Below, piece by piece: positions 18,459 to 26,853 of a stretch of DNA of 64,000 nucleotides. The notes beneath the pieces are model-generated. The model was not told where the DNA came from, ran no database searches, and worked only from the letters and a program-made list of their open reading frames with translations. Position 1 is the first letter of the stretch, and each line of letters opens with the position of its first letter. The DNA comes from Actinomyces sp. B33 (GTDB taxonomy: Bacteria > Actinomycetota > Actinomycetes > Actinomycetales > Actinomycetaceae): assembly GCF_028437565.1 (NCBI RefSeq), contig NZ_JAMRYR010000002.1, positions 372,001 through 436,000 on the forward strand. The letters run 5' to 3'. The translations under genes and the position numbers were made by a program.

Positions 18459-19433
18459 ATGAACATTGTTTTGAGCCGCGTCGCCGCGATCGGCGCCGCA
18501 TTGTCCCTCGTCGTCGGATTGGGCTCCTGCTCCTCCGACGACACCGCCTCCGCCCAGTCCGGCGCCCAATCGGGCGCCCCCGTCGTCGACCGGTCCGGGA
18601 AGGGCGACTTCCCCGAGGTCACCGGCGGATTCGGGGAGAACCCCGAGATCGCCGCGGGAGGGAAGGACTCCTTCACCCAGATCGCGGCGAAGACCCTCCA
18701 CGAGGGCTCTGGCGCGCAGGTGCTCGAAGGGGACACCGTCATCGTCAACTACGAACTGGCCCTGTGGGACGGCACCCTCGTCGAATCCTCCTTCGACACC
18801 CCCGGGAACCCCGTCGGCTTCTCCCTCAACCAGGTGATCGAGGGGTGGCGCTCCGGCCTGGCCGGTCAGCGCGTCGGCGACCGGGTCGAGCTCGTCGTCC
18901 CGGCCCAGTGGGGATACGGGGCCAACGCCCAGGGGTCGATCCCCGCGAACTCGACGCTCGTCTTCGTCGTCGACATCCTCAACACCTCCAGCGCCGTCGA
19001 GATCGACGAGGGGGCCTCGGCGAATGCGACCGAGTCCGGAGCCGCGCTGCCCGAGGGCGTCACCGTCACCGGCGAGCCCGGGCAGGAGCCCTCGATCTCC
19101 TACGCAGAGGGTGCGATCGCGCCCGCCGAGCCCGCGGTCACCCCGATCCTCACCGGTACGGGCCCGGTCGTCGAGGAGGGCGACTACATCCTCTACAAGG
19201 CGGTCGTCTCTCCCTTCGGGGCCGAGGACGCCCAGGAATCGTCGTGGGGCGTCGAGCCCCTCTTCATCGCCGCCGACCAGGGCGGAGTCGTCGGTCAGAA
19301 CGTCGGCTCCCGGATCCTCATCACCCGGGTCTCGCAGGCGCCTGCCTCCGACCCGGCGCAGTCGGGGGCCTCGGCACCGCAGGTGTCCGTCTGGGTCATC
19401 GACATCGTCGGCGTGATGAAGGCGGAGGGCTGA
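18459..19433 (+). CDS. FKBP-type peptidyl-prolyl isomerase lipoprotein
   Basis: This 324-residue protein starts with a signal peptide and a lipobox (VVGLGSC, Cys about 25), so it should be lipid-anchored outside the membrane. An FKBP domain spans about residues 75-180: VLEGDTVIVNYELALWDGTLVESSFD, split here by sense, then GWRSGLAGQRVGDR, WGYGANAQGSIPANSTLVFVVDIL. The second half (about 195-320; EEGDYILYKAV, QNVGSRILI, VWVIDIVGVMK) looks like a diverged second FKBP-type domain without the active-site aromatic set. It probably helps fold exported proteins. The start is four bases after erpA; no independent promoter is seen. Confidence 0.88.
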   Translation: MNIVLSRVAAIGAALSLVVGLGSCSSDDTASAQSGAQSGAPVVDRSGKGDFPEVTGGFGENPEIAAGGKDSFTQIAAKTLHEGSGAQVLEGDTVIVNYELALWDGTLVESSFDTPGNPVGFSLNQVIEGWRSGLAGQRVGDRVELVVPAQWGYGANAQGSIPANSTLVFVVDILNTSSAVEIDEGASANATESGAALPEGVTVTGEPGQEPSISYAEGAIAPAEPAVTPILTGTGPVVEEGDYILYKAVVSPFGAEDAQESSWGVEPLFIAADQGGVVGQNVGSRILITRVSQAPASDPAQSGASAPQVSVWVIDIVGVMKAEG

Positions 19434-19454
19434 CCCCTCTCGGACCGGCGCGCG

Positions 19455-19485
19455 ATGGGCGGTCTCCCTCGGGGGAGCCGCCCAT
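19455..19485 (+). terminator. Terminator hairpin after the FKBP gene
   Basis: ATGGGCGG (19455-19462) pairs with CCGCCCAT (19478-19485), and inside it CTCCC (19464-19468) pairs with GGGAG (19473-19477), leaving a four-base loop and one bulged T. This gives a 13-bp stem. The next promoter box begins at 19493. Confidence 0.7.
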
Positions 19486-19492
19486 TCGTGCG

Positions 19493-19498
19493 TAGAAT
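19493..19498 (+). promoter_or_regulatory. -10 box for the pseudo-receiver gene
   Basis: TAGAAT directly follows the preceding terminator and lies about 52 bases before the GTG at 19551. Confidence 0.5.
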
Positions 19499-19550
19499 GG
19501 GCGAGGAAACGAACGGGCCGATCCGGCCCCGACCCCTGAGGAGTTCACCC

Positions 19551-19943
19551 GTGAGCGAGCAGTCAGTGCGCGTCCTCGTCTTCAGCGACGACGTCGATAC
19601 CCGTCAGGCCGTCATCGACGGCGTCGGCGTCCGCGCCTCGAAGGACTCCCCCTCGATCGAATGGACCCAGGCGGCCACCCCCTTCGGCGTGCGCGAGCTC
19701 ATCGAGGGGCGCCGCCACGACCTGATGATCCTCGACGCGGACGCCTCGAAGGAGGGCGGCATGTCCGTGGCCCGCGATCTGGAGAACACGATCGAGGACC
19801 TGCCTCCGTTCATCCTCCTGATCTCGCGCCAGCAGGACGAGTGGCTCGCGACCTCGTTCGGGGCGGCCGCCACCGTGCTCGCGCCGATCGACCCCCTGGC
19901 GCTCCAGGAGACGGTCGCCGAGGTCCTCGCGTCGATCCGCTGA
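19551..19943 (+). CDS. Stand-alone receiver-like protein
   Basis: This 130-residue single-domain protein has a CheY-like pattern: VRVLVFSDDVDTR (first strand with acidic pair), HDLMILDADA (candidate phosphoacceptor aspartate), FILLISR (strand 4), and TVLAPIDPLALQETV at the C-terminal helix. The invariant lysine of receivers (K-P before the last helix) is replaced (VLAPIDP), and no output domain follows. It may be a pseudo-receiver that works by protein contact. The GTG is preceded by TGAGGAG (19537-19543). No kinase gene is adjacent. Confidence 0.75.
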   Translation: MSEQSVRVLVFSDDVDTRQAVIDGVGVRASKDSPSIEWTQAATPFGVRELIEGRRHDLMILDADASKEGGMSVARDLENTIEDLPPFILLISRQQDEWLATSFGAAATVLAPIDPLALQETVAEVLASIR

Positions 19944-19951
19944 CGCGCGAC

Positions 19952-20001
19952 GCCCCGCCCCGGACGCCCGGTGGGCGCCCGGGGCTCGTCATGGGCGGGG
20001 C
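19952..20001. terminator. Bidirectional hairpin between convergent genes
   Basis: GCCCCGCCC (19952-19960) pairs with GGGCGGGGC (19993-20001), enclosing a further GC-rich inverted segment. It lies between the pseudo-receiver and the convergent exonuclease, whose last codons it overlaps. Confidence 0.5.
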
Positions 20002-20732
20002 AATGGCGGGGCCAGGGAGATGATGTCCTCGGCATCGCCGACTCCCAGAGCCCCCAGGTCGTCGAGGAGTCCCATGAGGACGAGGGCGGTCGCCTTCGCG
20101 TCGGACAGGGCGCGGTGATCCGGGGGCTCGGGGGTGCCGTAGTGGGAGGCGAGGGTCGCCAGACGGTGATCGGCGACGAGGGGGCGCGGCAGTACGAGCC
20201 GCGAGAGGGCGAGGGTGTCGACGACTCGCGGACGCGGCCAGGCCAGGGACGAGGCGCGGGCCGCGCGCGTGAGGAACCCCAGATCGAAACGGGCGTTGTG
20301 GGCGACGAGGACCGGGCCGGCGGGCTCCTCCCCCCATCCGCTCCACGCGAGGAACCCGCGGAGGACGGGGCCGATCGGGTCGGCTCCGGCGACCGTCCCG
20401 TCGTCGATGCCCGTCAGTTCGGTGATGCGCCGGGGGATCGGGCGACCGGGGTGGACGAGGCTCGTGAACTCGTCGACGATCCGACGGCCGTCGCAGACGA
20501 CCGCGGCGATCTCGGTGATGGAGTCGCGCCACGACAATCCCGTGGTCTCGACGTCGACGACGAGCCACCGCTGGGAGCCGACGGGGGTCCCCAATCCGTC
20601 GAGTCCGACCTGCAGCCCCCGCGGCTGCGAGGAATCGAGGCGCATGCGCACCTGTGCAGCGATCGCCGCACGAGTGTCCGCGGACGCGCCGGATCCGGCG
20701 CTTGGGGAGGGCGGGCGGACGGCTCGGGGCAT
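19989..20732 (-). CDS. DEDDh 3'-5' exonuclease (DnaQ-like)
   Basis: This 247-residue nuclease has the DEDDh motifs: VVDVETTG (Exo I Asp and Glu), HNARFDLGFL (Exo II Asp), and HRALSDAKA (Exo III His and Asp). It hydrolyses DNA or RNA 3' ends with two metal ions; the family includes the Pol III epsilon subunit and stand-alone proofreaders. The N-terminal 55 residues are poorly conserved. The ATG at 20732 follows a minus-strand TATCAT box (20740-20745) by seven bases with no ribosome site, suggesting a leaderless mRNA. It is divergent from the acyltransferase gene. Confidence 0.88.
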   Translation of the reverse strand: MPRAVRPPSPSAGSGASADTRAAIAAQVRMRLDSSQPRGLQVGLDGLGTPVGSQRWLVVDVETTGLSWRDSITEIAAVVCDGRRIVDEFTSLVHPGRPIPRRITELTGIDDGTVAGADPIGPVLRGFLAWSGWGEEPAGPVLVAHNARFDLGFLTRAARASSLAWPRPRVVDTLALSRLVLPRPLVADHRLATLASHYGTPEPPDHRALSDAKATALVLMGLLDDLGALGVGDAEDIISLAPPLPRP

Positions 20733-20780
20733 ACAGTTGATGATAATTGCTGCATCAGGCCCTTCGACCGAGGAGTGAAC
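20733..20780. promoter_or_regulatory. Divergent promoter, exonuclease / acyltransferase
   Basis: This 48-base AT-richer gap carries the minus-strand TATCAT box (reverse of 20740-20745) and, on the plus strand, TGATAAT (20741-20747), a good -10 for the acyltransferase, whose GTG has GAGGAG as ribosome site. The two -10 boxes overlap, so the two promoters probably compete. Confidence 0.55.
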
Positions 20781-21602
20781 GTGGCGTTCTACCAGGCCCT
20801 CAAGGCGACCGGCGGTCCCGTCCTCAAGGCGGCGTACAAGCCCTGGATCAGGGGCAAGGAGAACATCCCGGCGACCGGCCCGGCGATCCTCGCGTCGAAT
20901 CACAACGCCGTATGGGATTCGGTGTTCCTGCCGATGATGCTCGACCGGGAGGTCGTCTTCATGGGCAAGGCCGACTACTTCACCGGAACGGGGCTCAAGG
21001 GGCGGATCACCAAGGAGTTCATGAGGGCCGTCGGGACGATCCCGGTCGACCGCTCGGGGGGGCGCGCCTCGGAGGGGGCCCTCAAGGCCGGCCTCGACAG
21101 GCTCGGGCGCGGGGAGCTCTTCGGCATCTACCCCGAGGGGACGCGCAGCCCCGACGGGCGCCTCTACCGGGGCAAGACCGGGGTGGCCCGCCTCGCCCTC
21201 CTGTCGGGGGCGCCGGTGATCCCCGTGGCGATGATCGGGACCCATGCCGCCCAGCCCATCGGCCAGAGGATCCCCTCGCGCACGAACATCGGCATGGTCA
21301 TCGGCGAGCCCCTCGATTTCAGCCGCTACAAGGGGATGCACAAGGACCGTTTCGTCCTGCGCGCCATCACCGACGAGATCATGTACAACCTCATGCTCCT
21401 GTCGGGCCAGGAGTACGTCGACCTGTACGCCGCCGACGTCAAGGCCAGGCTCGCGGCCGAGGGCAGCTTCGACGGCCCCGTCCCCGACAACGGACGCGTC
21501 GCCCCCGGCGGACGCACCGCGCCCGAGGTCGAGGTACCCGGCCCGCCCGAGGAGGACGACGCCGGGGCGGACGCCGAGGAGCCGCTCGACCCGGTGCGGT
21601 AG
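20781..21602 (+). CDS. plsC: 1-acyl-sn-glycerol-3-phosphate acyltransferase family protein
   Basis: This 273-residue enzyme has the acyltransferase block I NHNAVWDS (HX4D catalytic pair), block II MRAVGTIPVDRSGG, block III YPEGTRSPDG and block IV VIPVAMIGT. It acylates lysophosphatidic acid or a related lysophospholipid at the inner membrane. A proline/acid-rich tail of about 45 residues is unusual for the family. The GTG at 20781 follows GAGGAG closely. From memory, an acyltransferase and a 3'-5' exonuclease also lie near aroG and pknL in M. tuberculosis (Rv2179c-Rv2182c), supporting this neighbourhood as ancestral. Confidence 0.87.
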   Translation: MAFYQALKATGGPVLKAAYKPWIRGKENIPATGPAILASNHNAVWDSVFLPMMLDREVVFMGKADYFTGTGLKGRITKEFMRAVGTIPVDRSGGRASEGALKAGLDRLGRGELFGIYPEGTRSPDGRLYRGKTGVARLALLSGAPVIPVAMIGTHAAQPIGQRIPSRTNIGMVIGEPLDFSRYKGMHKDRFVLRAITDEIMYNLMLLSGQEYVDLYAADVKARLAAEGSFDGPVPDNGRVAPGGRTAPEVEVPGPPEEDDAGADAEEPLDPVR

Positions 21603-21637
21603 GGGCCTGCGCGGGACGGCCGGTCCCGGAAGGCCCC
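21602..21637 (+). terminator. Terminator hairpin after plsC
   Basis: GGGGCCT (21602-21608) pairs with AGGCCCC (21631-21637), and a nested GGGAC (21613-21617) pairs with GTCCC (21623-21627). A promoter box for the next gene follows at 21650. Confidence 0.6.
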
Positions 21638-21649
21638 CGTTCGGCAGGC

Positions 21650-21655
21650 TAGACT
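21650..21655 (+). promoter_or_regulatory. -10 box for PPi-phosphofructokinase
   Basis: TAGACT is 63 bases before the ATG. The 5' leader between them contains a small GC stem, GCGGGCC (21670-21676) with GGCCCGC (21679-21685). Confidence 0.5.
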
Positions 21656-21718
21656 GACGAGTGCTGTGCGCGGGCCCCGGCCCGCTCGACCGTTGACATC
21701 ATCTGAAAGGTGCTCCCC

Positions 21719-22933
21719 ATGTCGGTTCGCCGCGTCGCCCTGCTCACCGCGGGCGGTTTCGCCCCGTGTCTGTCCTCCGCCGTCGGAGGCCTCATCGAGC
21801 GCTACAACGAGATCGACCCCGAGATCGAGATCATCGCCTACCAGAACGGCTACCACGGCCTCCTCACGGGCACCTTCGTCGTCGTCGACGACGAGGCCCG
21901 CCGCAAGGCCGCGATCCTCCACCGCTTCGGCGGCTCGCCCATCGGGAACTCGCGCGTCAAGCTGACCAACGCGAAGAACCTCGTCGAGCGCGGCCTCGTC
22001 GCCGAGGGGGAGAACCCCCTGGAGAAGGCCGCCGAGCAGCTGCGCAAGGACGGCGTCGACGTCCTCCACACCATCGGGGGCGACGACACGAACACGACGG
22101 CCGCCGACCTGGCCGCCTACCTCGAGGAGCACGACTACCACCTGACGGTCGTCGGCCTGCCGAAGACCATCGACAACGACGTCGTCCCGATCCGCCAGTC
22201 GCTCGGCGCCTGGACCGCCGCCGAGGAGGTCTCCGAGTACGCCCAGAACGTCATCGGCGAGCACCGCTCGAACCCCCGGATGCTCATCATCCACGAGATC
22301 ATGGGCCGCCACTGCGGGTGGCTGACCGCCGCCGGCTCGAAGGAGTACCACGAGTGGCTCAAGACCCAGGAATGGGTCCCCTCGATCGGCCTGTCGAAGG
22401 AGCGCTGGGACATCCACGCCGTGTTCCTGCCCGAGATGGCCCTCGACATCGACGCCGAGGCCGAGCGCCTCAAGACGATCATGGACGAGCAGGGCAACGT
22501 CAACATCTTCCTCTCCGAGGGCGCCGGCGTCCCCGAGATCATCGCCGAGATGGAGGCCGCGGGCGTCGAAGTCCAGCGCGACCCCTTCGGGCACGTCAAG
22601 CTCGACACGATCAACCCCGGCCAGTGGTTCGCCAAGCAGTTCGCCTCGAAGATCGACGCCGAGAAGGTCATGGTCCAGAAGTCCGGATACTTCTCGCGAT
22701 CCTCGCGCGCGAACGCCGACGACCTGCGCCTCATCAAGTCGATGACGGACCTGGCCGTCGAGTGCGCCCTCAAGGGCGAGTCCGGCGTCATCGGCCACGA
22801 CGAGGAGAACGGCGATCGCCTGTCGGCCATCGCCTTCCCGCGCATCGCCGGGGGCAAGCCCTTCGACATCACCCAGCAGTGGTTCCTCGACATGATGGCC
22901 GAGATCGGCCAGGAAGTGCGGCCCGCAAAGTGA
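21719..22933 (+). CDS. pfp: Pyrophosphate-dependent 6-phosphofructokinase
   Basis: This 404-residue enzyme interconverts fructose 6-phosphate and fructose 1,6-bisphosphate. The phosphoryl-donor motif reads GGDDT (Gly120-Gly121-Asp122-Asp123), where the second Asp in place of Gly marks PPi use rather than ATP, and PKTIDND supplies the substrate and catalytic residues. MGRHCGWLTA and SGYFSRSSR are typical of the same clade. PPi-PFK activity is known from oral Actinomyces. The ATG follows AAAGG with a ten-base gap. The stop overlaps the DAHP synthase GTG (GTGA), so glycolysis and aromatic synthesis genes are cotranscribed. Confidence 0.92.
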   Translation: MSVRRVALLTAGGFAPCLSSAVGGLIERYNEIDPEIEIIAYQNGYHGLLTGTFVVVDDEARRKAAILHRFGGSPIGNSRVKLTNAKNLVERGLVAEGENPLEKAAEQLRKDGVDVLHTIGGDDTNTTAADLAAYLEEHDYHLTVVGLPKTIDNDVVPIRQSLGAWTAAEEVSEYAQNVIGEHRSNPRMLIIHEIMGRHCGWLTAAGSKEYHEWLKTQEWVPSIGLSKERWDIHAVFLPEMALDIDAEAERLKTIMDEQGNVNIFLSEGAGVPEIIAEMEAAGVEVQRDPFGHVKLDTINPGQWFAKQFASKIDAEKVMVQKSGYFSRSSRANADDLRLIKSMTDLAVECALKGESGVIGHDEENGDRLSAIAFPRIAGGKPFDITQQWFLDMMAEIGQEVRPAK

Positions 22934-24354
22934 GCCCCTCTTCGCATCGGGGGCGCGGCGCGCAGGGCGACCACGAGCTCTGGCGCCGCGCCCCCGAGCG
23001 CCTGCACTTCCCCGAGACGGGGGGCGAGGCCCCGTGGGACACGTGGCGCTCGCGCCCGGCGGCGCAGCAGCCCGATTACCCCGATCCCGCCGCCCTCCGC
23101 GAGGTCACCGCCCGTCTGCGCTCCTGCCCGCCCCTCGTCTTCGCCGGCGAGGTCGACGATCTGCGCGCCCTCATGGGCGCGGCCTCGCGCGGCGAGGCCT
23201 TCGTCCTGACTGGCGGGGACTGTGCGGAGACCTTCGCCGAGTCGACCGCGGATCATCTGCGGTTGAAGATCCAGACGATCCTCCAGATGGCGGTCGTCCT
23301 CACCTACGGCGCGTCCCTGCCGATCGTCAAGATGGGCAGGATCGCCGGCCAATACGCTAAGCCGCGCTCGAACGACGTCGAGACGCGCGACGGCGTGACC
23401 CTGCCGAGCTACCGCGGGGACGCCGTCAACTCCTTCGAGTTCACGCCCCGGGCCCGAATCCCGGATCCGACCAGGCTGATGGACACGTACCACCACGCCT
23501 CGTCCACGCTCAACCTCATCCGGGCCTTCACCAAGGGCGGATACGCGGACCTGCGCCTCGTCCACCACTGGAACCGCGGGTTCACGGCGAACCCGGCGTA
23601 CGCGCGCTACGAGTCCCTCGCCGAGGAGATCCACCGGGCGGTGAAGTTCATCGAGGCCGCCGGCGTCGACTTCGACTCCCTGCGCGACGTCGACCTGTAC
23701 TCCTCGCATGAGGCGCTCCTGCTCGAGTACGAGTCGGCGATGACGAGGATCGACTCCCGCACGGGCCTGGCCTACGACTGCTCGGGGCACTTCCTGTGGG
23801 TCGGCGAGCGCACGCGGGATCTCGACGGCGCCCACATCGAGCTGCTCGCCCGCGTGCACAACCCCATCGGCGTCAAGCTCGGGCCGACGACGAGCGCCGA
23901 CGAGATGCGCGGGATCATCGACCGCCTCAACCCCGAGGGGGATCCGGGCCGACTGACCTTCATCACGAGGATGGGGGCCGAGAGGATCCGCCGGGTGCTC
24001 CCGGGTCTGCTCGAGGCCTCCAAGGCCGACGGCCGCCCGGTGACGTGGATGACGGATCCGATGCACGGCAACACGATCACCTCCTCGACGGGGTACAAGA
24101 CCCGCAGCTTCGACACGATCATGGACGAGGTCCGCGGCTTCTTCGAGGCCCATCAGGACGCGGGGACCGTGCCCGGCGGCATCCACGTCGAACTCACCGG
24201 TGACGACGTCACCGAGGTCATCGGGGGATCGGAGAACCTCGACGACGCGGCCCTCGGGTCGCGGTACGAGACGCTCGTCGATCCGCGCCTCAACCACCAG
24301 CAGTCGTTGGAGATGGCCTTCCAGGTCGCCCAGTACCTGGCGACCGGGGCCTGA
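22930..24354 (+). CDS. aroG: Class II 3-deoxy-7-phosphoheptulonate synthase
   Basis: This 474-residue enzyme condenses phosphoenolpyruvate and erythrose 4-phosphate, the first step of the shikimate pathway. Class II markers are GGDCAETFAE near residue 95, MGRIAGQYAKPRS, LPSYRGDAVN, and the HGNT-containing TDPMHGNTITSSTGYKTR segment split here (metal ligands), plus HVELTGDDVTE. This class includes the M. tuberculosis and plant enzymes. The GTG start overlaps the pfp stop. It ends convergent to the PASTA kinase gene. Confidence 0.95.
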   Translation: MSPSSHRGRGAQGDHELWRRAPERLHFPETGGEAPWDTWRSRPAAQQPDYPDPAALREVTARLRSCPPLVFAGEVDDLRALMGAASRGEAFVLTGGDCAETFAESTADHLRLKIQTILQMAVVLTYGASLPIVKMGRIAGQYAKPRSNDVETRDGVTLPSYRGDAVNSFEFTPRARIPDPTRLMDTYHHASSTLNLIRAFTKGGYADLRLVHHWNRGFTANPAYARYESLAEEIHRAVKFIEAAGVDFDSLRDVDLYSSHEALLLEYESAMTRIDSRTGLAYDCSGHFLWVGERTRDLDGAHIELLARVHNPIGVKLGPTTSADEMRGIIDRLNPEGDPGRLTFITRMGAERIRRVLPGLLEASKADGRPVTWMTDPMHGNTITSSTGYKTRSFDTIMDEVRGFFEAHQDAGTVPGGIHVELTGDDVTEVIGGSENLDDAALGSRYETLVDPRLNHQQSLEMAFQVAQYLATGA

Positions 24355-24426
24355 GGCCGCCGCGCCGCGGGACCCCGAGGCTCGCCCCTCGTCCGGCGGT
24401 CCGCCTGTGCGCCCGGCAGGAGGCTC

Positions 24427-26385
24427 TCACACGATGTACAGGGAGACGGTCGTCCCCGCCGGGACCGACGTGCCGGCCTCCGGGTCGGTGTAGCGGGCGG
24501 TCCCGAAGACCCCTCCGAGGACGAGCCGCACGTCGACGCCGAGCCCCGCGCCCTGCAGGGCGGCGACGGCGGCGTCGCGCTGGAGGCCGGTGACGTCGGG
24601 GACAGCGACCATCTCCGGCCCCTTCGACACGGTGTAGGCCACCGGGTCGCCCAGGTGGAGGACGGTGCCCGAGGCCGTCTCCTGGGAGATCAGGGAGCCC
24701 GCGGGGACGGTCGCCGAGTAGGCCTGCGAGGGCGCGGCGGTCAGGCCCAGGTCGGCGAGCGCGGCGGCGGCCTCATCAGCCGTCCCGGACATGAGGTCCG
24801 GCACGGTGATCGGCTGGCGCCCCCGGGAGACGACGAGATCGACGGGGGTGTCGTGGCGCAGCGAGTCGCCGGCCGGCGTCGCCTGGGAGATCACCGATCC
24901 CTCGGGCACCTCCTCGGAGTACTCGCGGGGGGCGTGCCCGACGGCCAGTCCGGCGCCGACGAGGGCGGTGGTCGCCTCGTCGAGGGTCATGCCCGCCAGG
25001 TCGGGGACCTCCCGCATGTCGACGCCCTTCGAGCCGACGAGCTGGACCTCGGCGTCCTTGTGGACGGGAGCCCCGCCCTCGGGAGTCGACGAGACGACGG
25101 AGCCCGCGGGGACGGAGTCGGAGAACTCCTCGGAGACGACGACCTCGAGGCCCATCCCGGTGAGGTCGGCCACGACCTCGTCGACGCCGCGCCCCTCGGT
25201 CTGGGGCATCGTCAGGTAGGAGCCGGGGCCGTAGGCGTTCCACCACCACAGGCCGGCGGCCGACCCGGCGACGAGGAGGACGACGAGGAGGCCGACGAGG
25301 GTGGCCGCGCGCGAGCGCCGCTTGGGCTCCTCGGCGACTCGAACGGCGGAGGAGGTGTGGACGACCGCCTGGGAGGTGCCGGTGACGGACCGGGGCAGGA
25401 GGGTCGTCCGCTCGCCGACGGGCAGGAGGGTCGTGCGCGTCGTCGGGTCGGTCGCGCGCGAGGCGACGTCGGCGCGGCGCGAGGCGAGGTCGGCGGGGAG
25501 CGACGCGGCGGCGCGGGCGATGAGGTCGAGGGCCTCCTGGGCGTCCTCGGGGCGCTCGTCGGGGTCGCGGGCGGCGAGGGAGGAGACGAGGTCGTCGATC
25601 TCGCGGGGGATCCACGGCTGGGAGGCCGAGGGCAGGGGGATGTCGTCGTTGACGTGATGGGCGGCCATCTGGAGGGGGGTCGACCCCTCCCAGGGAACGG
25701 ATCCGGTGAGCATCTCGACGAGCATGATGCCGACGGCGTAGATGTCGGTGCGGGCGTCGGCGACCGCGGAGGCGGCGACTTCGGGGGCGATGTAGGCGAC
25801 GGTGCCGAGCATCGACCCGGTGGTCGACATCGACACCTCGGAGGCGGCGCGCGCCAGGCCGAAGTCGGTGACCCGGGCGGGCCCGTCGGTGGGGATGAGG
25901 ACGTTCTCGGGCTTGATGTCCCGGTGGATCACGCCGACGCGGTGCGCGGCGCGCAGGGCCTCGAGGACGTCCTGGGCGTAGCGCAGGGCCTGGGAGAGCG
26001 TCAGGGCGCCCTGGGCGGCGAGCAGGGCCCGCAGGTTGGTCCCGTCGACGAGCTCCATGACGAGGAACCCCTGTCCGTGGACGACTCCCTGGTCGAAAAC
26101 GGAGACGACGCCCGGATGGATGATCCTCGCGGCGGAGCGGGCCTCCCGGCGGAACCGGGCGACGAAGTCCTGGGACTCGGCGAGGTGGGGGTGCATGACC
26201 TTGAGGGCGACCGGGCGCTCGAGGCGCTCGTCCTGGGCGATGTAGACGGTCGCCATGCCGCCGCGGGCGAGGCGCCGGTCGATCCGGTAGCGCCCGTCGA
26301 CGAGCAGGCCGATCAGGGGGTCGACCGGCGCGCCGGCGCGTGCGCTCGGCTCGGCGTCGGGTGTTTCGTCCAGGGGGTCGGTCAC
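24427..26385 (-). CDS. pknL: PASTA-domain serine/threonine protein kinase (PknL-like)
   Basis: This 652-residue kinase has a cytoplasmic catalytic domain (about residues 30-290) with the ATP loop [13 protein letters not shown] lysine, HRDIKPEN catalytic loop, DFG and APE motifs. One transmembrane helix (about 355-378) is followed by four extracellular PASTA repeats, each beginning near VPDL/MPQT. PASTA domains bind peptidoglycan fragments or lipid II. A minus-strand TAGAAT (26393-26398) lies seven bases from the GTG start, so it is probably leaderless. The name follows the neighbouring Rv2175c-like gene, which pairs with pknL in M. tuberculosis; pknB would be the alternative label. Confidence 0.85.
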   Translation of the reverse strand: MTDPLDETPDAEPSARAGAPVDPLIGLLVDGRYRIDRRLARGGMATVYIAQDERLERPVALKVMHPHLAESQDFVARFRREARSAARIIHPGVVSVFDQGVVHGQGFLVMELVDGTNLRALLAAQGALTLSQALRYAQDVLEALRAAHRVGVIHRDIKPENVLIPTDGPARVTDFGLARAASEVSMSTTGSMLGTVAYIAPEVAASAVADARTDIYAVGIMLVEMLTGSVPWEGSTPLQMAAHHVNDDIPLPSASQPWIPREIDDLVSSLAARDPDERPEDAQEALDLIARAAASLPADLASRRADVASRATDPTTRTTLLPVGERTTLLPRSVTGTSQAVVHTSSAVRVAEEPKRRSRAATLVGLLVVLLVAGSAAGLWWWNAYGPGSYLTMPQTEGRGVDEVVADLTGMGLEVVVSEEFSDSVPAGSVVSSTPEGGAPVHKDAEVQLVGSKGVDMREVPDLAGMTLDEATTALVGAGLAVGHAPREYSEEVPEGSVISQATPAGDSLRHDTPVDLVVSRGRQPITVPDLMSGTADEAAAALADLGLTAAPSQAYSATVPAGSLISQETASGTVLHLGDPVAYTVSKGPEMVAVPDVTGLQRDAAVAALQGAGLGVDVRLVLGGVFGTARYTDPEAGTSVPAGTTVSLYIV

Positions 26386-26469
26386 GGTCGGAATTCTATG
26401 GGAGGAGCGTCGGGGAGGGCGGCGCGGGCAGCGGCGCGCCCGCGGCTGCTCGGCGCTAGGATCGCCCAC
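26386..26469. promoter_or_regulatory. Divergent leaderless promoters, PASTA kinase / Rv2175c-like
   Basis: Minus-strand TAGAAT (reverse of 26393-26398) is seven bases from the kinase GTG. Plus-strand TAGGAT (26457-26462) is seven bases from the DNA-binding protein ATG. Neither gene shows a ribosome site. Confidence 0.6.
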
Positions 26470-26820
26470 ATGACCGACACTTCCTCCTTCCTGTCCTTCG
26501 ACGAGGTCGCGCGCCTCCTCGGCCTCGAGACCCGGCGCATCAAGCAGCTCCTCAAAGAGCGGCGCCTGTTCTGCGTGCGCGACGACGCCGGGGAGGACAA
26601 GATCCCCGCTGAGATCATCGTCAAGGGCGAGAACGGGTGGGAGCCGCTCTTCAGCCTGCCGGGGACGCTGACGCTGCTCGCCGACGACGGGTTCACCCCG
26701 CAGGAGGCCGTCGACTGGCTCTACCGCGTCCAGGACGAGCTCGGCGAGACTCCGCTGGAGGCGCTGGTGGCGGGGCGTCATCATCGGGTGAACGCGATCG
26801 CCTCGACCCTGGCCTTCTGA
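26470..26820 (+). CDS. Rv2175c family DNA-binding protein
   Basis: This 116-residue protein has an N-terminal winged-helix/MerR-like fold ([28 protein letters not shown]) and a C-terminal helical region with [26 protein letters not shown]. It matches Rv2175c of M. tuberculosis, a DNA-binding protein phosphorylated by PknL, encoded next to pknL; that is established for the mycobacterial pair. Here the gene is divergent from the PASTA kinase, so it is probably that kinase's substrate. Thr/Ser residues lie at the very N-terminus (TDTSS). Leaderless start seven bases after TAGGAT. Confidence 0.85.
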   Translation: MTDTSSFLSFDEVARLLGLETRRIKQLLKERRLFCVRDDAGEDKIPAEIIVKGENGWEPLFSLPGTLTLLADDGFTPQEAVDWLYRVQDELGETPLEALVAGRHHRVNAIASTLAF

Positions 26821-26853
26821 CATCGGTGGCGGGCCGAGCCGGGCTTGGGCGCC

